Notes under the pieces: model-generated
The model's database searches: none
What the model saw: only the letters and a program-made list of their open reading frames with translations
What the model was told of the DNA's origin: nothing
Made by a program: the position numbers and the translations under genes
In this document: positions 1 through 11,933 of the stretch, in pieces
How positions within the stretch are numbered: the first letter of the stretch is position 1
How the letters are laid out: the number at the start of each line of letters is the position of its first letter
Assembly (NCBI GenBank): GCA_001792895.1
Contig: MARA01000006.1
Coordinates: 1,488,001 to 1,552,000 of the forward strand
DNA: 64,000 nucleotides
Reading direction: 5' to 3'
From: Lentinus brumalis
Lineage: Eukaryota; Basidiomycota; Agaricomycetes; Polyporales; Polyporaceae

Positions 1-1420
1 TTCGTGTCAGGACACTCCGAGCGACACGAGCGGCGTTGGACGTCGGCTGTCTCGCATCCTCCCAGCGATTCGGCTCGCAAACTGGCTGCTCCTAGCCTCC
101 AAACCACCGATTGCGAGTCACACCTTCCATGCCAGCAAGAGTCCGTCTCCCGTCTCGGCCGCCCGCTGTTCGGGGCTACGACATGATGTGTATCTGGTAC
201 CAGCTCGAGCGACCGCCAAGACCTCACACTTGCGGTCGTCTTCGTCCTCAACTGACAACACCCCGCTCGAATGAATGGTGGTGCACGGAACTGCGAGGCT
301 GCGGTGCGAGCAGTCCATTTGCGGGATGGACAGTACTAGTACATGGCTCTGTCAATGGTGAGCGTCGTGCGTTGCGCAGACGGACCAGCCGAGCAGACAG
401 GGACGGACGTACGATTAATTTCTCGCGACGTCCCTGTACATGCCACCGCGGCGCGAGAGTCGACACCGACGAGGCCGTCGATCGTCCGTCTGTGTTCGAG
501 CCCCGGTATCCACCACGATTCACGAACCGGAGTCTTCGTCTTCGTCTGCGTCGAGGAGCAGGCGCGATCCGAGCCGTCGTTCGCGTCCGGCGAGATCGAC
601 GCTGACTTCAACCTGGGCAGTCGGGACTGTATGGTCGGATGTTCAGCGTTCACGTACCTCGAGTGCGTGTCGCGATAGCTGCTTTCGCCGTCTCGCGAAG
701 GTCCGAGTCGCGGCGTGGTAGCAAAGTCTATGGAGGTACGGCCGGCTGTACGACAGACAGAGTACAGAGCGTGTACGTACGGCGATGCTAGACGTTGGGC
801 GTCGCAACGGAGATCCGGGGACCGGAGTGACGTCGCAACGCGCAATCGAAGGCACTCACGCGTCGGTCCGAGTTGGGAGCGCGGCCGCTGAGTCGAGGGA
901 AGCGAGGACGCCGTGCGGTGCACGCTGTCCTCGACCGAACACAGAGAGCGGTGGCCTGTGCGTGGCACGCGTGTCGTGTTTGTCCTGCCCGAGACGCGTA
1001 TAAGTGCCAGCTCGGACGGGGGACGGTCTCCAGCTCCAGCACTCGCTCCCTTACTTACCTTCCACCATCCACCGGCTGCTCCCACCCCGCTCCCTCCGAT
1101 ACCGACCCCGGCTTCGCCAGCATCGTCGCCGTCATTCGCTCGCCGACTTTGTTCCCGTCGTCACTACATGACCGGCATGCCCGTCTCCGTCCCTCTCCAT
1201 GGCCGACGCGGTGACTTCGGAAGGGTCGTCCGTCGGACCCAGACTGCTCAGGTCAGTGCATCTGTCCGAGAGATCGAGGGCCGAGAACTTACGATTGTCG
1301 GCATGGTGAACAGGTGCAGGCAAGCGGCTCCGGACGGTGCTCGGCCACCGCGGGGGACGAGAGGAGTGTCGGGGAGAGACGAGTGTCAGCCGTGTGCGGG
1401 TGACGGACGGAGGGTGGTAG
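1..1420. other. Upstream part of block A, no gene recognised
   Basis: CpG-rich sequence conserved, with indels, at 10566-11940. Overlapping ORFs occur on both strands but none is kept in one frame between the two copies. I could assign no RNA gene, transposon or protein family. Confidence 0.5.
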
Positions 1421-2550
1421 CTATAGCTTGTATACTCTAGTATAGCGAGCCGCGACAAGGTTCCGAGGCACGAGACAATGCTGGTGTGCCGCACCGGGCT
1501 GGACGTGTTGCGCGAAGGACTCCGTGTACTGTAGCGACGCGTTAGTCAGGTCAAACAGATTGTAGTCCGTGTACATACCGAGACCGCAATGGAAAGCGTC
1601 GCTCCCGAGGATGTGAGCCTGCTGCACTACGTACATACGACGGCCATGATCACGGACGCACATCGTCCTTGCAGCTTTGATCTTGTTGACTTGAGGGATT
1701 GAAAGTCCTCCGAGGGCGCACTTGAAAGGGAGGATGCAAAGCTAAGCGGGAGATAAGAACATCACTATCATAGTAAGGAGACTCAGCACGCACGTTGATG
1801 TAGACGGATGAGCGGGCTGCGCTCTGTCGATACGTGACGGATACAGGTCGCAAGGAGAAGGAAAGGGACGAGGTAAACATGACCGTGTACGTTCTGCTGG
1901 CACAATCTGGGGCTCGGACTCGGTGGTGCACACATAATAGATGGATATATTGGCCTGTGCATACAACATGGACGAAGCTACTGGAACGCACGAGTCGAGG
2001 CAGGTGTGCATGCACTGCGCAGGAGACAGAGGCGGAACAGAGGAGACGGATGCAACGCAGAGGGAGGGACGGTAGAGAGAGAAAGCGAGAAACTCACTGG
2101 GAGCCGATATATGCACCTTGCCCGTCAGCAAAACATCTCCTTCCGCTAGCCTCCTTCCGAGTCTGTGGCGGGCACAGAGTTGATGTTGAGGACGGCCGCG
2201 GCGGGGAACGAGTGCGAGGGAGTAAGCGAGAAGAGAGGGAGGGACGCAGAAGCGAGGGCTGGTGAGGGATGCAGGCGATGGAAGGGACGGGACAGAGACG
2301 CAGGCGGTCGCTCAAAGGCGGCGTGGGGCTGAGGGAGCGACCGGCCATGGAGCGACGCAAGTGAGAGAAGCGGACGTCGAGCGTATACAGGCGTGAACCA
2401 GCGTCGGGCAGTCGGACCTGGATACGGCGGCGGCGGGTTGCTGTTGTAGTCCATGATGGTCGTGAACGCAGTCGTAGCAGAGACGGTGGCGGCAGAGAGT
2501 GAAGGGGATGACTGGGAACGAGCAAGCGCAGCCATCGCAGTTCCCTGCAT
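1421..2550 (-). CDS. Candidate spliced gene of unknown function (block A copy 1)
   Basis: I do not recognise this protein. The best support is one exon at about 1527-1612, minus strand, reading GSDAFHCGLGMYTDYNL and on to LQY. The second copy reads GSDDLHWGLGMYTDYNL at 12072-12155. Over this stretch I count about 8 third-, 4 first- and 2 second-position differences and no internal indel, as expected for coding DNA in that frame. A plausible 5' end is the ATG at 2548-2550 (MQGTAMAALARSQSSPSL), followed by a proline-rich stretch; a GTGAGT donor near 2098 is compatible with splicing. The complete exon chain cannot be fixed by eye and frames shift between copies upstream of the supported exon, so the gene may be decaying. 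Confidence 0.35.
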
Positions 2551-2807
2551 CCGGGCGTCTCGTACCCTGACGTCGTTCTAGAAGAACCCACGTGCTGGCA
2601 CTGCTTTCGATCGGTGCCTGTCCGCTGGGGTTAGGGCCATCTATCGTCAATCGACCGGACAAGCACGCAAACCGGCCACACACCTCTTCGATTACAGATA
2701 CTGTATGCTGACTATGCTATGACCGGACAGGAACCTCGGTTCAGACCACCACTCATGTCCACTGAACTATATCTTCCCCAATAACTCACTCCTGACCACA
2801 GACAACC
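2551..2807. promoter_or_regulatory. Intergenic region between candidate minus gene and MFS gene, copy 1
   Basis: About 260 bp separate the ATG of the candidate minus-strand gene from the ATG of the transporter, in divergent arrangement. A pyrimidine-rich, CCAC-containing leader precedes the transporter ATG. This is the likely promoter zone; no specific factor site is assigned. Confidence 0.4.
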
Positions 2808-5113
2808 ATGACTTTGCGCTCCCGGAGCACCTCTGCACGACCTGGGTCGCACCATGAGACGGACCATCTGCTAGCGAAGAAGGCGAGGGTCAAACCAAAC
2901 CCCTTACCCAAGTTCCAGCTCGCAGTCATCTACGCGATTAAGCTCACCCTGCCGATTGCCCATACCCAAGCCATGCCCTACTACAACGTATTGATAGGCA
3001 AATTGGCCGCGTCAGAAGGCGCAGACACCGGATATTACAGCGGAGTAACGGTTAGTAACCATCTCAATCAAGTCAGGCCGTCGCTCGCTGAAGCCGGGAT
3101 GTTTCATAGCATAGCGTCGCCTCTGTGGCGACGTTCACCAGCATGTTTGTCTGGGGCAGACTATCTGGTGCGCCCGGACCCTGTGACGCCACGGTTCCAG
3201 GCTGATAGCCTCGGGGGGTTGTGCAGACAGCTGGGGTCGGCGACCGGTCATCTTCCTCGGAACAGCCGTGACCGCGTTCTTCACGCTCGGCTTTGGCTTA
3301 TCTGGATCCCTGGCAGGGCTCATCCTCAACCGTATGCTGGGTTCGTGAAGATTTCGCTGAGCAAGCTTTCGGCCAGGCTGACGTCGTGCACAGCTGGCTT
3401 CTTCCACGGTATCACGGGTGCCATTCATTCGGTCGTTGGGGAGCGTTGCGACGAGACGAACGAGTCCATTGCATTCCCGCTGTACGACATCATATCCGCC
3501 CTGGGCTTCGCGATTGGGTACGTCCACGTCCATCCAACGACTTCCGCAGAAGCCGCTTTGGCGAGGAAGTCTGTCCGCGCAAGTCTGCCGGACAGTGGTC
3601 CTTGCTAGCCCACGAGTTTGACACATCTGCCTGTCACTTGGCAGGATAACACCTGGGCTATACGTCCCACCCACCTCTGTCCACTCGTTTGAGTCTGCTA
3701 CTTTCGCTGTATGGAGGCCTCTCAATCAGGTCGTCTCCATTGCCATATGTGTTGCGCAGGCTCGAGCAAGGCCCGGGCCTAAGGCCACTCAGGCTCGCAA
3801 GCTCGACGTCCTTGGCTGGCGCGGAAGCAACACCAGCCGGTCGCTGTGTGGCAGGCGATGACCCTCACTGTTCACTTCTGTCTGGTCCAGCGGTCTCCCC
3901 CGTACTATATGTGTACCGCTTGCGTGTCGTTCTGGCGATATCACATGGAGAGAATGTGGGTGTGAACGTATGACGCTAACAACGATCCGACAGCCCGTTG
4001 ATTGGGGGACGTTCGAGAACCCTGCCAAGCGGTGGCCAGATGTGTTCTCTAGCCCGCTCTGGCACAAATATCCCTATCTCCTCCCATGCCTAATCTCCTC
4101 AATCCTATCCGCTGGCGCAGCGCTCCTAGCTGTATTTGTGTTGGAAGAGGTATGCGGGCTTTGGTTCTGAGAGGAATCCGGATAACGAAGTCGTACCCGC
4201 AGACTCTTCCAGCAAAGCAGAAGCATCTGATCGTAGACGAAGAACCGGCGGTAGTGGCGACGTCCAGCGCCTCCATCATCGAGCTACCCGAGGAGGACGT
4301 CAAGCCACATAGTGTGAGGGAGCTGCTCTCGATACCCGTGCTGCGGGCAGTCTTCGCGTCGAGCAGTGCGCTGGGTTCGCTGGATCTGCGTTCAACAGCG
4401 GGTTCATCCTGATGGCCTATACCCCCCTCGAGCAAGGCGGACTCGCGCTATCTGTGTGTCGCCCCGTCTATACATCCGTCTCTGCGCCAGCACGCTGATA
4501 CTTTACGTCCGGCTCTAGCCCTCGCAGATTGGGCGCGCGTTGTCTGGCATGGGAGCGGTGTCCATCCCACTCAAGCTCTGCATGCCCGTGCTGCTCCGGC
4601 GGTTCGGCACACTCAACGTCTTCGACTTTGCCATGCTCGCGTGGACGGCGTGTTTCCTCTCCATGCCGCTGGCGTCGTGGGTCGCACAAGCCTCCGTGGC
4701 TACTACCCCATTGACGGCTTCATCGAGGAGAAGTACAGGGAGGGCAGCGCCGCGGAGTGGGCGAGCGTCGCACTGACGCTGTTCCTGTCGAGGCTCGGTG
4801 TCTCGCGTTTTCGTACGTCGCATTCTCTCGCTCCCTAGCGCACTTCAAGTTGGCTAACCGAGGAATGTCCACAGAATTATCATGATACTCACCCGGGACC
4901 ACACCCCCGGGCATGCGTCTCTCGGGACGGCGAATGGACTTGCGGAGCTCGCGCAGTCTCTCGCCGGCGCCGTCGGACCCACCGTGATCAGCTCGCTGTT
5001 CGCGATTCGGCGAAGAAGCATCTGCTGGGCGGATACATGTGGGTCGTGTTCATGCTCGTACTTTCCGCGTTCGGGAGCTGGATGGTCAAGCGGATCAGGA
5101 AATATGCGACTGA
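2808..5113 (+). pseudogene. MFS transporter, degraded copy
   Basis: This is a major facilitator superfamily transporter of the fungal DHA/ZIF-like type (12 membrane helices, proton-coupled small-molecule transport). Exon 1 (MTLRSRSTSARPG..., from 2808) leads into helix 1. Later exons encode the loop 2-3 signature with GRLS spliced to DSWGRRP (near 3160 and 3235), a helix reading TAVTAFFTLGFGLSGSLAGL, then GAIHSVVGE.CDETNES and the C-terminal helices. Compared with the copy at 13375 it lacks single bases near 4376, 4704, 4798, 5006 and 5105, each shifting the frame. The exon starting at about 3993 also sits one base out of frame with its predecessor because of a 5-G run that both copies share. 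It is therefore a pseudogene, unless these single-base gaps are sequencing errors. Confidence 0.7.
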
Positions 5114-5889
5114 GGTGCGATGTTGTACAGTAGACTAGGAGAGATGTCGCCGGGACCCGAGGCGCGTGCGTGCGTGCGGCAGAGATGTTCGGGTGCTAGC
5201 AGCGTATCAGCGGAGTGCGAACAAGGCGCACCAGATGCAAGCTCGACCTTAGGGTGCTTTCTGGGGCCTATAGGGACGAGGAGGTGTTCTGGACGAGGTG
5301 TTCTGGACTAGGACGGAGGGCCGCAGTATGTAGCAGAGGTGGCAGAAATATATTTTGTCCTCTCAACATACAGCTTGAGATGCGGTCTCGAGTCAAGGAG
5401 TGCACTGTGTGCTGAGATAGCGACTGAGACAAGTCCCGGGTGTTGCGCGAGCCGCAAAAATGTAGATACAACGGCATATATTTTCGTAGAGGTCTGCTAC
5501 CATACACGAGTGCTACGGGGCGGGAACGTGCGGTTCTGGCGCACTTTGCGTCCGGACGTGCACGGGCGCCTATCCTGCGACCTTCCGCATTCCACCAAGT
5601 CCGCGGATGCGCTCTCGACGACTGTGCCAGCCGCTGTGTGCCTCCTCCCGCTATGTGCCGTTCACCGTGCCGTGTGTGTGTCCCTGCGCAGATATTATCC
5701 ATCAGCACTAGCCTCTAGGCTCTCGGGGATCGGACTTGTCTGCTCACCTGCGACCCTCGGGAACTCCGGCGCGCCGAAGCAGGCTTATAGAGTCGACGGC
5801 TCAACGGCGTAGATGCTCTGCAAGTTACCAGTAGGTGAGAGTTCTCGCACTGCCGAGAGAGGTAGTAAGTAAGCGGTAGTACTCACCAG
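5114..5889. other. No gene recognised
   Basis: Sequence downstream of the degraded transporter that is absent after the second copy. It holds a 14-bp perfect tandem duplication (5281-5308) and an AT-rich motif (5342-5360) that reappears, inverted, at the PRM1 array junctions. ORFs up to about 157 codons exist on both strands, but no family or splice chain supports them. Confidence 0.5.
5281..5308 (+). repeat. 14-bp perfect tandem duplication
   Basis: GAGGTGTTCTGGAC occurs twice in a row (5281-5294 and 5295-5308). It probably arose by replication slippage. Confidence 0.9.
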
Positions 5890-7026
5890 TCAACGGCCGC
5901 CAGCGTCCTCGCGCTGGAGTGTCGGGATACGAAGCCGAGGAGATAGTACATATGTCGTCTCGAGCGCGCGCGGACGTAACCCACACGGCGCACCGGGTGC
6001 GTACCAGTCATGATAGACCCGACACTCACGCACTGTATGAGATGGTCGGGGACTCCGGGAGCGTGAAACCCAGATCCCTGTGCCATGTACGAATTCTTCG
6101 ACATGGTCCCAGAGGACGAGATGGGTCTCCGACGCCATCGCGCCCGGCAGGAACACTAGACGTCGACAGACAGTTAGTATGTCGGTGATACTTGAACACT
6201 TCAAGGTACGTACCGGTTATTGCGGAGCTCTAGGGCCACACGACATGAAGATACGACTCGCACCTGTTGACGAGGGGCACGCATGCATAGAGGCCAGACT
6301 CTTGGAATTCGAGACTGGTGCAGTTGTAGACGGTGAGCGATGCCTGTGACCTGACAGTGCGCGGAGAACGGTGTACGTACTCAGAGCGTGGTAGATCCAG
6401 ATGGTACTGGCAGCCCGGCGAGACGGCGAACAGAGATGTTGCATGCGGGCACAGTGACGGTGGGGCTCGCTGCGTCATGTCGCAAAGCTGAAAGTGAGGT
6501 CAGTACTGCGCTCATGCGGCGACACCTTTGAGTAGAGGAACTCACATGATAAACGCGGACGGCACCTGTCGGGCCAGTCGGGAGGAGAGCTCGCAAGACG
6601 TGCAATGCAAACAAAGCCCGCCGGAGGACTGTGTGAGCGGGTCCTGGACCACCGAGCAGTAGATGCCGGTCAGGCGATCTAGAGGACCGCAAGCTGAAGG
6701 AAATGGGAGCTTGGTGTGTGTCTGCGACTGTCAGCGAGGCGGAGACGCTGCAAGGGCGCGGCGCCAGCAAGTCAATTCAGAACACATACCTGTATTTCCT
6801 CGAGTCGACGAGGTCTCTTCCGTCGCTCTCCACAGCCTGAGCGTGCAATTGTGTGAGACAGTGAGTGTGAAGGATCGAGCAAGGAATAAGGCCGGAGAAC
6901 CAGTTCTGAAGGCGGGAGAGGGCGGGAGGGAGGAGGAGGAGGACAGAGACAGAGCCCGAGACCATTGCTGGCATGGCTCGGGATTGTCCGCCCGAGAACA
7001 GCCAAAAAACTGTGTCTCCGTTCCAC
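5890..7026 (-). CDS. Candidate multi-exon gene, unknown function
   Basis: I do not recognise the product. On the minus strand, good fungal splice signals are spaced as in a compact gene: a GTATGT donor near 6788 with a CGCTGAC branch and GTCGCAG acceptor; a GTGAGT donor near 6547 with TACTGAC and TTTCAG; and a CATACTAAC branch with a CTAG acceptor at 6156. One phase-consistent reading joins GERRKRPRRLEEIQ to THTKLPFPSACGPLDRL with a cysteine-rich tail, and later VFLPGAMASETHLVLWDHVE followed by EFVHGT. Other frames are also open across parts of this, there is no second copy to compare, and no start codon is secure. Treat it as a lead, not a gene model. Confidence 0.25.
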
Positions 7027-10000
7027 GCTTCGATCGTCCGCGTGTGTCGCAAGGTCCTGTAGACATCGGCTGTGAGGTGGCTAACATCACACACCTCTTA
7101 TTGACGTACACCTGCGGCTCTGACCCAGACTGCCAACAGCACTCAAAGGCTGCAAGCGGTTATAGTGACCCTTGTACAGCCGTGCGCGGAGTACGCGGCC
7201 GATAGCCTCAAGCTGAGCCACAAGAACTCGCAAGAGCGCAAGGAGCAATCACGCACCTTTGAACCCCGAGGAAGTCAGGGCTGCCAGCGGCTGCCGTCCG
7301 TGCTATCGAGCGAACTATGGATGCTGGACCAGGTTAATAGAGCGGTCCCGAGTAATGGTAACCTCTCGCAAGCCTCCGAGTCAGGACGCTGGGGCGGCAT
7401 CACAGTACATACCTCCTGTATTGTGGCGAATAACTGACGGTGCGGCTCGAAGGCGAGACATGATTGAATTGAGCGGGGGACAGATCGGAAGGCACAAGTG
7501 CGCGTCGCGACGCGCCCAACAAGATCACAGACCGCATCGAGAGCTAGCGTTGCTTGCTTCTGGCAGCCTCTCCAAGGCTGTCCTCAATCTCGAGTTCTCC
7601 CTGATACTGTGAGGTTAATTCTACCATATCTATGAACGAAGACGATCATGGTCACCACTGCGTGCCTTCCCAGCGCGATGAAAGAACCTCCGTGCGAGCA
7701 CGATGTCTCGGGGTTTTCATGAGCCTAGACCTCGAGCTTGTTAGAACAGACTTCGATGCAATGGATTGAGGGAGCGAATACGAACCTCTAGCCAATCGCA
7801 AATCAGAGCGTCACACTTCAGTCGGGCAAGCGAACACAAGTGTGTGCATAATTCGCATGAGACTCCGTAGGTAGCGTCCCGAATAGTGCGCGAGCAACCG
7901 CAGAATATTGCTCGTCTGTCGCATGCTGACAGTCGTCCGTGAGACGCGTCGCACCAGAGACGAGGAGAGTGGCTGAGCCAGGCCTAGTATAACGAGCATC
8001 CTGTCCATTCGGTCGAACGTCCTGGATACTTGCGGCATCCTTGATGTCTGGTGTGTCTCGGAGTACTACGAAGCGAACGGGGAGTCTTGAACGCTCTGCA
8101 CACTTGCGAAGCTCGTTCGCGAAGGTGAGGCATGGAACGGGCATGTCAATCGCCTCTGGAGTAATCGGTTGCAGGGAGGCATGCAGATGCCGGCCGCGTA
8201 TTCTGTGTTCGCAGCACTGTATGTATCCCGTTTCCACTCGACGTCCCAGTCGTTGGCAGCTGCTCGAAACCATCCCATGCACGCAATGGCAATGTTTATA
8301 CGTGCTACAGGACGAGTCAGAAGCATATCAGCAGAGTACAGTGACCACTCGAGAGCGAGAAGGACATACAGAGCTTGAGCTGCAAGAGAACTGCATTGCG
8401 GGAGGGCCTGATCATCACCTCGTGTCAAGACTTGACGTGCACTGCACGATCGCAACTCGGCCGTACGAGGAGAAGAGGATCGAGCGTCGCAGCCCCAGGG
8501 GAAGCGAACACCGGAGTGGACGACTTGCAATACGCGATCCAGGCAACGGCTCTTCATTCATCAGCTCGGCGCACGACCGAGTTAGAGGCTGCAGCTATGT
8601 AAGAGACCAGCTCCTAGTATCGCACGTACGGCAATTCAAGGCGTACCGTTTTCCAACCCGAATGCACGAACTGGGCGTGCACGCCGTGCACGACCGCAGC
8701 GCGGACGGGCTGGAAGCCATCCGGCACAGAGAGCCAGAATCGAACGCTAGACTTGACTGCGTACACGGCAAGAAGCGATGCGTGCTGACGTCTTCTCCCG
8801 GCCGGACGATATGATGAGCGGACGTGCAACATGGCCGCTTCCACGCAAGCAACGGATCACCCCGCAGGTGCCGACCAGGAGCGTCCTCGCCGCTCGTCTG
8901 AGACCAGTCCGTATCACTCCGTTGCCCTGTCCGGTGCGTCGCGAGCTGCGTCGTGAATTGCATGAGGGAGAGCGTATCCTGGACGTGTGCGAGGACATAC
9001 CAGCGACATACCCCGTGCAATTGCTTGCGCACAGTGCGAACCACTGCGCGCGAATACGGGGCTTGCTGATACTTGACGAGCGCGAGCCAGTTGCCGGGAT
9101 GCGAGAAGCTAATTGAACGGCAGTCCGCGTGTTCGGGAACGAACGTCGAGAGCGCATCGTAGGGCCGTAGTAAGCTTCGCCGCCATGCCGAGTATGCAGT
9201 TCAGCATGCAACTGCGAGGCCGAGTCGATGGCGCGAAGACGACCTGTATACCACTGGCCGGTCTCAGTATCAGGACGAATTTCCACCTGTATTTTCAAAG
9301 TATTCAACCTTCAAGTCAGAAATGACGATAGCAAGTGAGATATACCTGCGAAGCCACTCCTGCCAGCTTCCGATGTCAGAATAGCTTGACGAGCGACGCG
9401 AACGGATATCGTTGTGCTCGCGATGTCTCGGTGCGATCCTGGAAACTACGTAGCGACACGATGTGATTCGTGGTCGTGGTCCGACGTGTTCGATGTGTGA
9501 CCTTGAGATCCGAGCTGAGCTAAGGTGCCTCCGAATGTGTTCGTCTTCTGCTGCCGCCATTTCCCTCTACTCCGAGGCAAGTACAAGTCAGGAAACTGGA
9601 CACAAAGGAGCGCGGCGAGGACATACCGTCAAGAGGCTCTCCCGAGCGACGAGCCACGGCGAACTTGTGCAACCGAGGAGTGCTTTGCATGTCTCTGCCG
9701 AGTCAACGGTGAGCGAGGGAGCGAATCAGACATCTTCACTGGTTGCACCCGATATACCTTGTGGTGTTCTCAGTGGCATCCGAGTGTTCGCGTCCGCTCG
9801 TGTACGGTGTAAGTACTCAATGTAGCGTGACATTCTCCTCTGAAATTCAGCGCAGGCTAGTTCACCATGCACGCAGATACAACCGTGAGCCAGAGCGTAT
9901 GGATCTCTCGAGTCTCGCTGCGATCCGGAAGGACTCGTGAGCGTGAGGATGCGCACAGACGAGCCCCAGACCCCAAGAGATGGCACATTCCTGCACCAAG

Positions 10001-10565
10001 AATCCTGCGTGAGACCTCGTGCGGCGCTGCCCAACTGCCGCCCTCGATTGGACACCCAGCCGACGAGGCGGACGTCGCTTCAGCCCCGGCATGGACTCTC
10101 CTGACCGTGTGAGTGCGTGCGTGCATACGGTATGCGGTTCACGTTATTGCTGCGTCCTCCCGCCCGTGCTCTCGAGAGTCGAGTCCAGACTCCAGTGGTA
10201 TTGCACCTAGCATGAGTGAGGACACGACAGATACAGTATACGAGGTTGCGCACGTACCAGCAAGTCACTCCGACCTTGACCCTCGGCGGGAACGTGGGAC
10301 GTCCGAGTCAGTCCCTCTAGCGATCTAGGACGGACGGTGTTCCCTGCTCGTACCGGCTTCCGTTGTCGATAGACACCGAAGCGAGGGACGAGGCGGAGGT
10401 TTCCTTCGGCCCATGCATTCGTCCTATGCATTGCCTGGCTGCCGTGAGCTCCGCTGGCTGTGATGTCTGCTCTCCGCTCTCCGTGTCGTAGCGCACGATT
10501 CGTTCTGACTCACGATACAGAGTCAGAGAGTCCTCACCCAGCGCACACGGATGCGGACATACCTT
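7027..10565. other. 3.5 kb without a recognisable gene
   Basis: CpG-rich DNA with only short overlapping ORFs on both strands, none with a recognisable domain. Scattered GTGAGT/GTACGT and CAG signals suggest unrecognised or decayed introns. No tRNA, LTR, transposase or long inverted repeat was seen. It ends where block A copy 2 begins. Confidence 0.5.
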
Positions 10566-11933
10566 CGTGGTCAGGACACTCCGAGCGACAAGAGCGGCGT
10601 TGGACGTCGGCTGTCTCGCATCCTCCCAGCGATTCGGCGAGCGAACTGGGTGCCCCAGCCTCCAACCACCGATTGCGAGTCACACCTTCCATGCCAGCAA
10701 GAGTCCGTCTCCCGTCTCGGCCGCCCGCTGTTCGGGGCTACGACATGATGTGTATCTGGTACCAGCTCGAGCGACCGCCAAGACCTCACACTTGCGGCCG
10801 TCTTCGTCCTCAACTGACAACACCCCGCTCGAATGAATGGTGGTGCACGGAACTGCGAGGCTGAGGTGCGAGCAGTCCATTTGCGGGATGGACAGTACTA
10901 GTACATGGCTCTGTCAGGATGGTGAGCGTGGTGTGTTGCGCAGACGGACCAGCCGAGCAGACAGGGACGGACGTACGATTAATTTCTCGCGACGTCCCTG
11001 TACATGTCACCGTGGCAGCGAGAGTCGACACCGACGAGGCCGTCGATCGTCCGTCTGTGTTCGGAGCCCCGGTATCCACCACGATTCACGAACCGGAGTC
11101 TTCGTCTTCGTCTGCGTCGAGGAGCAGGCGCGATCCGAGCCGTCGTTCGCGTCCGGCGAGATCGACGCTGACTTCAACTCTGGAGAGTCGGGACTGGACG
11201 CTCAGCGTTCAGCGTTCACGTACCTCGAGTGCGCGCGCGATAGCTGCTTTCGCCGTCTCGCGAAGGTCGCGGCGCGGTAGCAAAGTCTATGGAGGTACGG
11301 CCGGTGTACGACAGAGACAGAGTACAGAGCGTGTACGTACGGCGGATACTAGACGTTGGGCGTCGCAGCGGGATCCGGGATGACGTCGCAACGCGCAATC
11401 GAAGGCACTCATGCGTCGGTCCGAGTTGGGAGCGCGGCCGCTGAGTCGAGGGAAGCGAGGACGCCGTACGGGTGCACGCTGTCCTCGACCGAACACAGAG
11501 AGCGGTGGCCTGTGCGTGGCACCGCGTGTCGTGTTTGTCCTGCCCGAGACGCGTATAAGTGCCAGCTCGGACGGGGGACGGTCTCCAGCACTCGCTCCCT
11601 TACCTTCCACCATCCACCGGCTGCTCCCACCCCGCTCCCTCCGATACCGACCCCGGCTTCGCCGCATCGTCGCCGTCATTCGCTCGCCGACTTTGTTCCC
11701 GTCGTCACTACATGACCAGCACACCCACCTCCGTCCCGCCCCATGGCCGACGCGGTGACTTCGGATGGATGATCCGTCGGACCCGGACTGCTCAGGTCAG
11801 TGCATCCGTCCGAGAGATCGAGGGCGCGAGAACTTACGTTTGTCGGCATGGTAAACAGGTACATGCAAGCGGCTCCGGACGGCAATTGGCATCGGCGCGG
11901 GCGAGAGGAGCGTCGGGTAGGGACGGGGGTGAA

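Larger units (their letters stand above)
1..5113. repeat. Block A, copy 1 (large segmental duplication)
   Basis: The sequence from the first bases of the window to the MFS stop region recurs at 10566-15913 in the same orientation, at an offset of about 10.56 kb. Similarity is high over the transporter exons and patchy, with many small indels, in the 2.7 kb upstream. The left edge lies outside the window. Similarity fades directly after the transporter stop codon. The copies differ far more than neighbouring PRM1 units do, so this is an older duplication. Confidence 0.9.

Noticed and set aside
336..1085. A 249-codon minus-strand ORF in the left part of block A
   Set aside because: It is broken into different frames in the second copy at 10680-11724 and shows no domain.
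5215..5415. Short ORF ending in C-T-V-C, considered as a CaaX mating pheromone precursor
   Set aside because: The terminal residue and the preceding sequence do not fit known fungal pheromone precursors, and no pheromone receptor gene is nearby.
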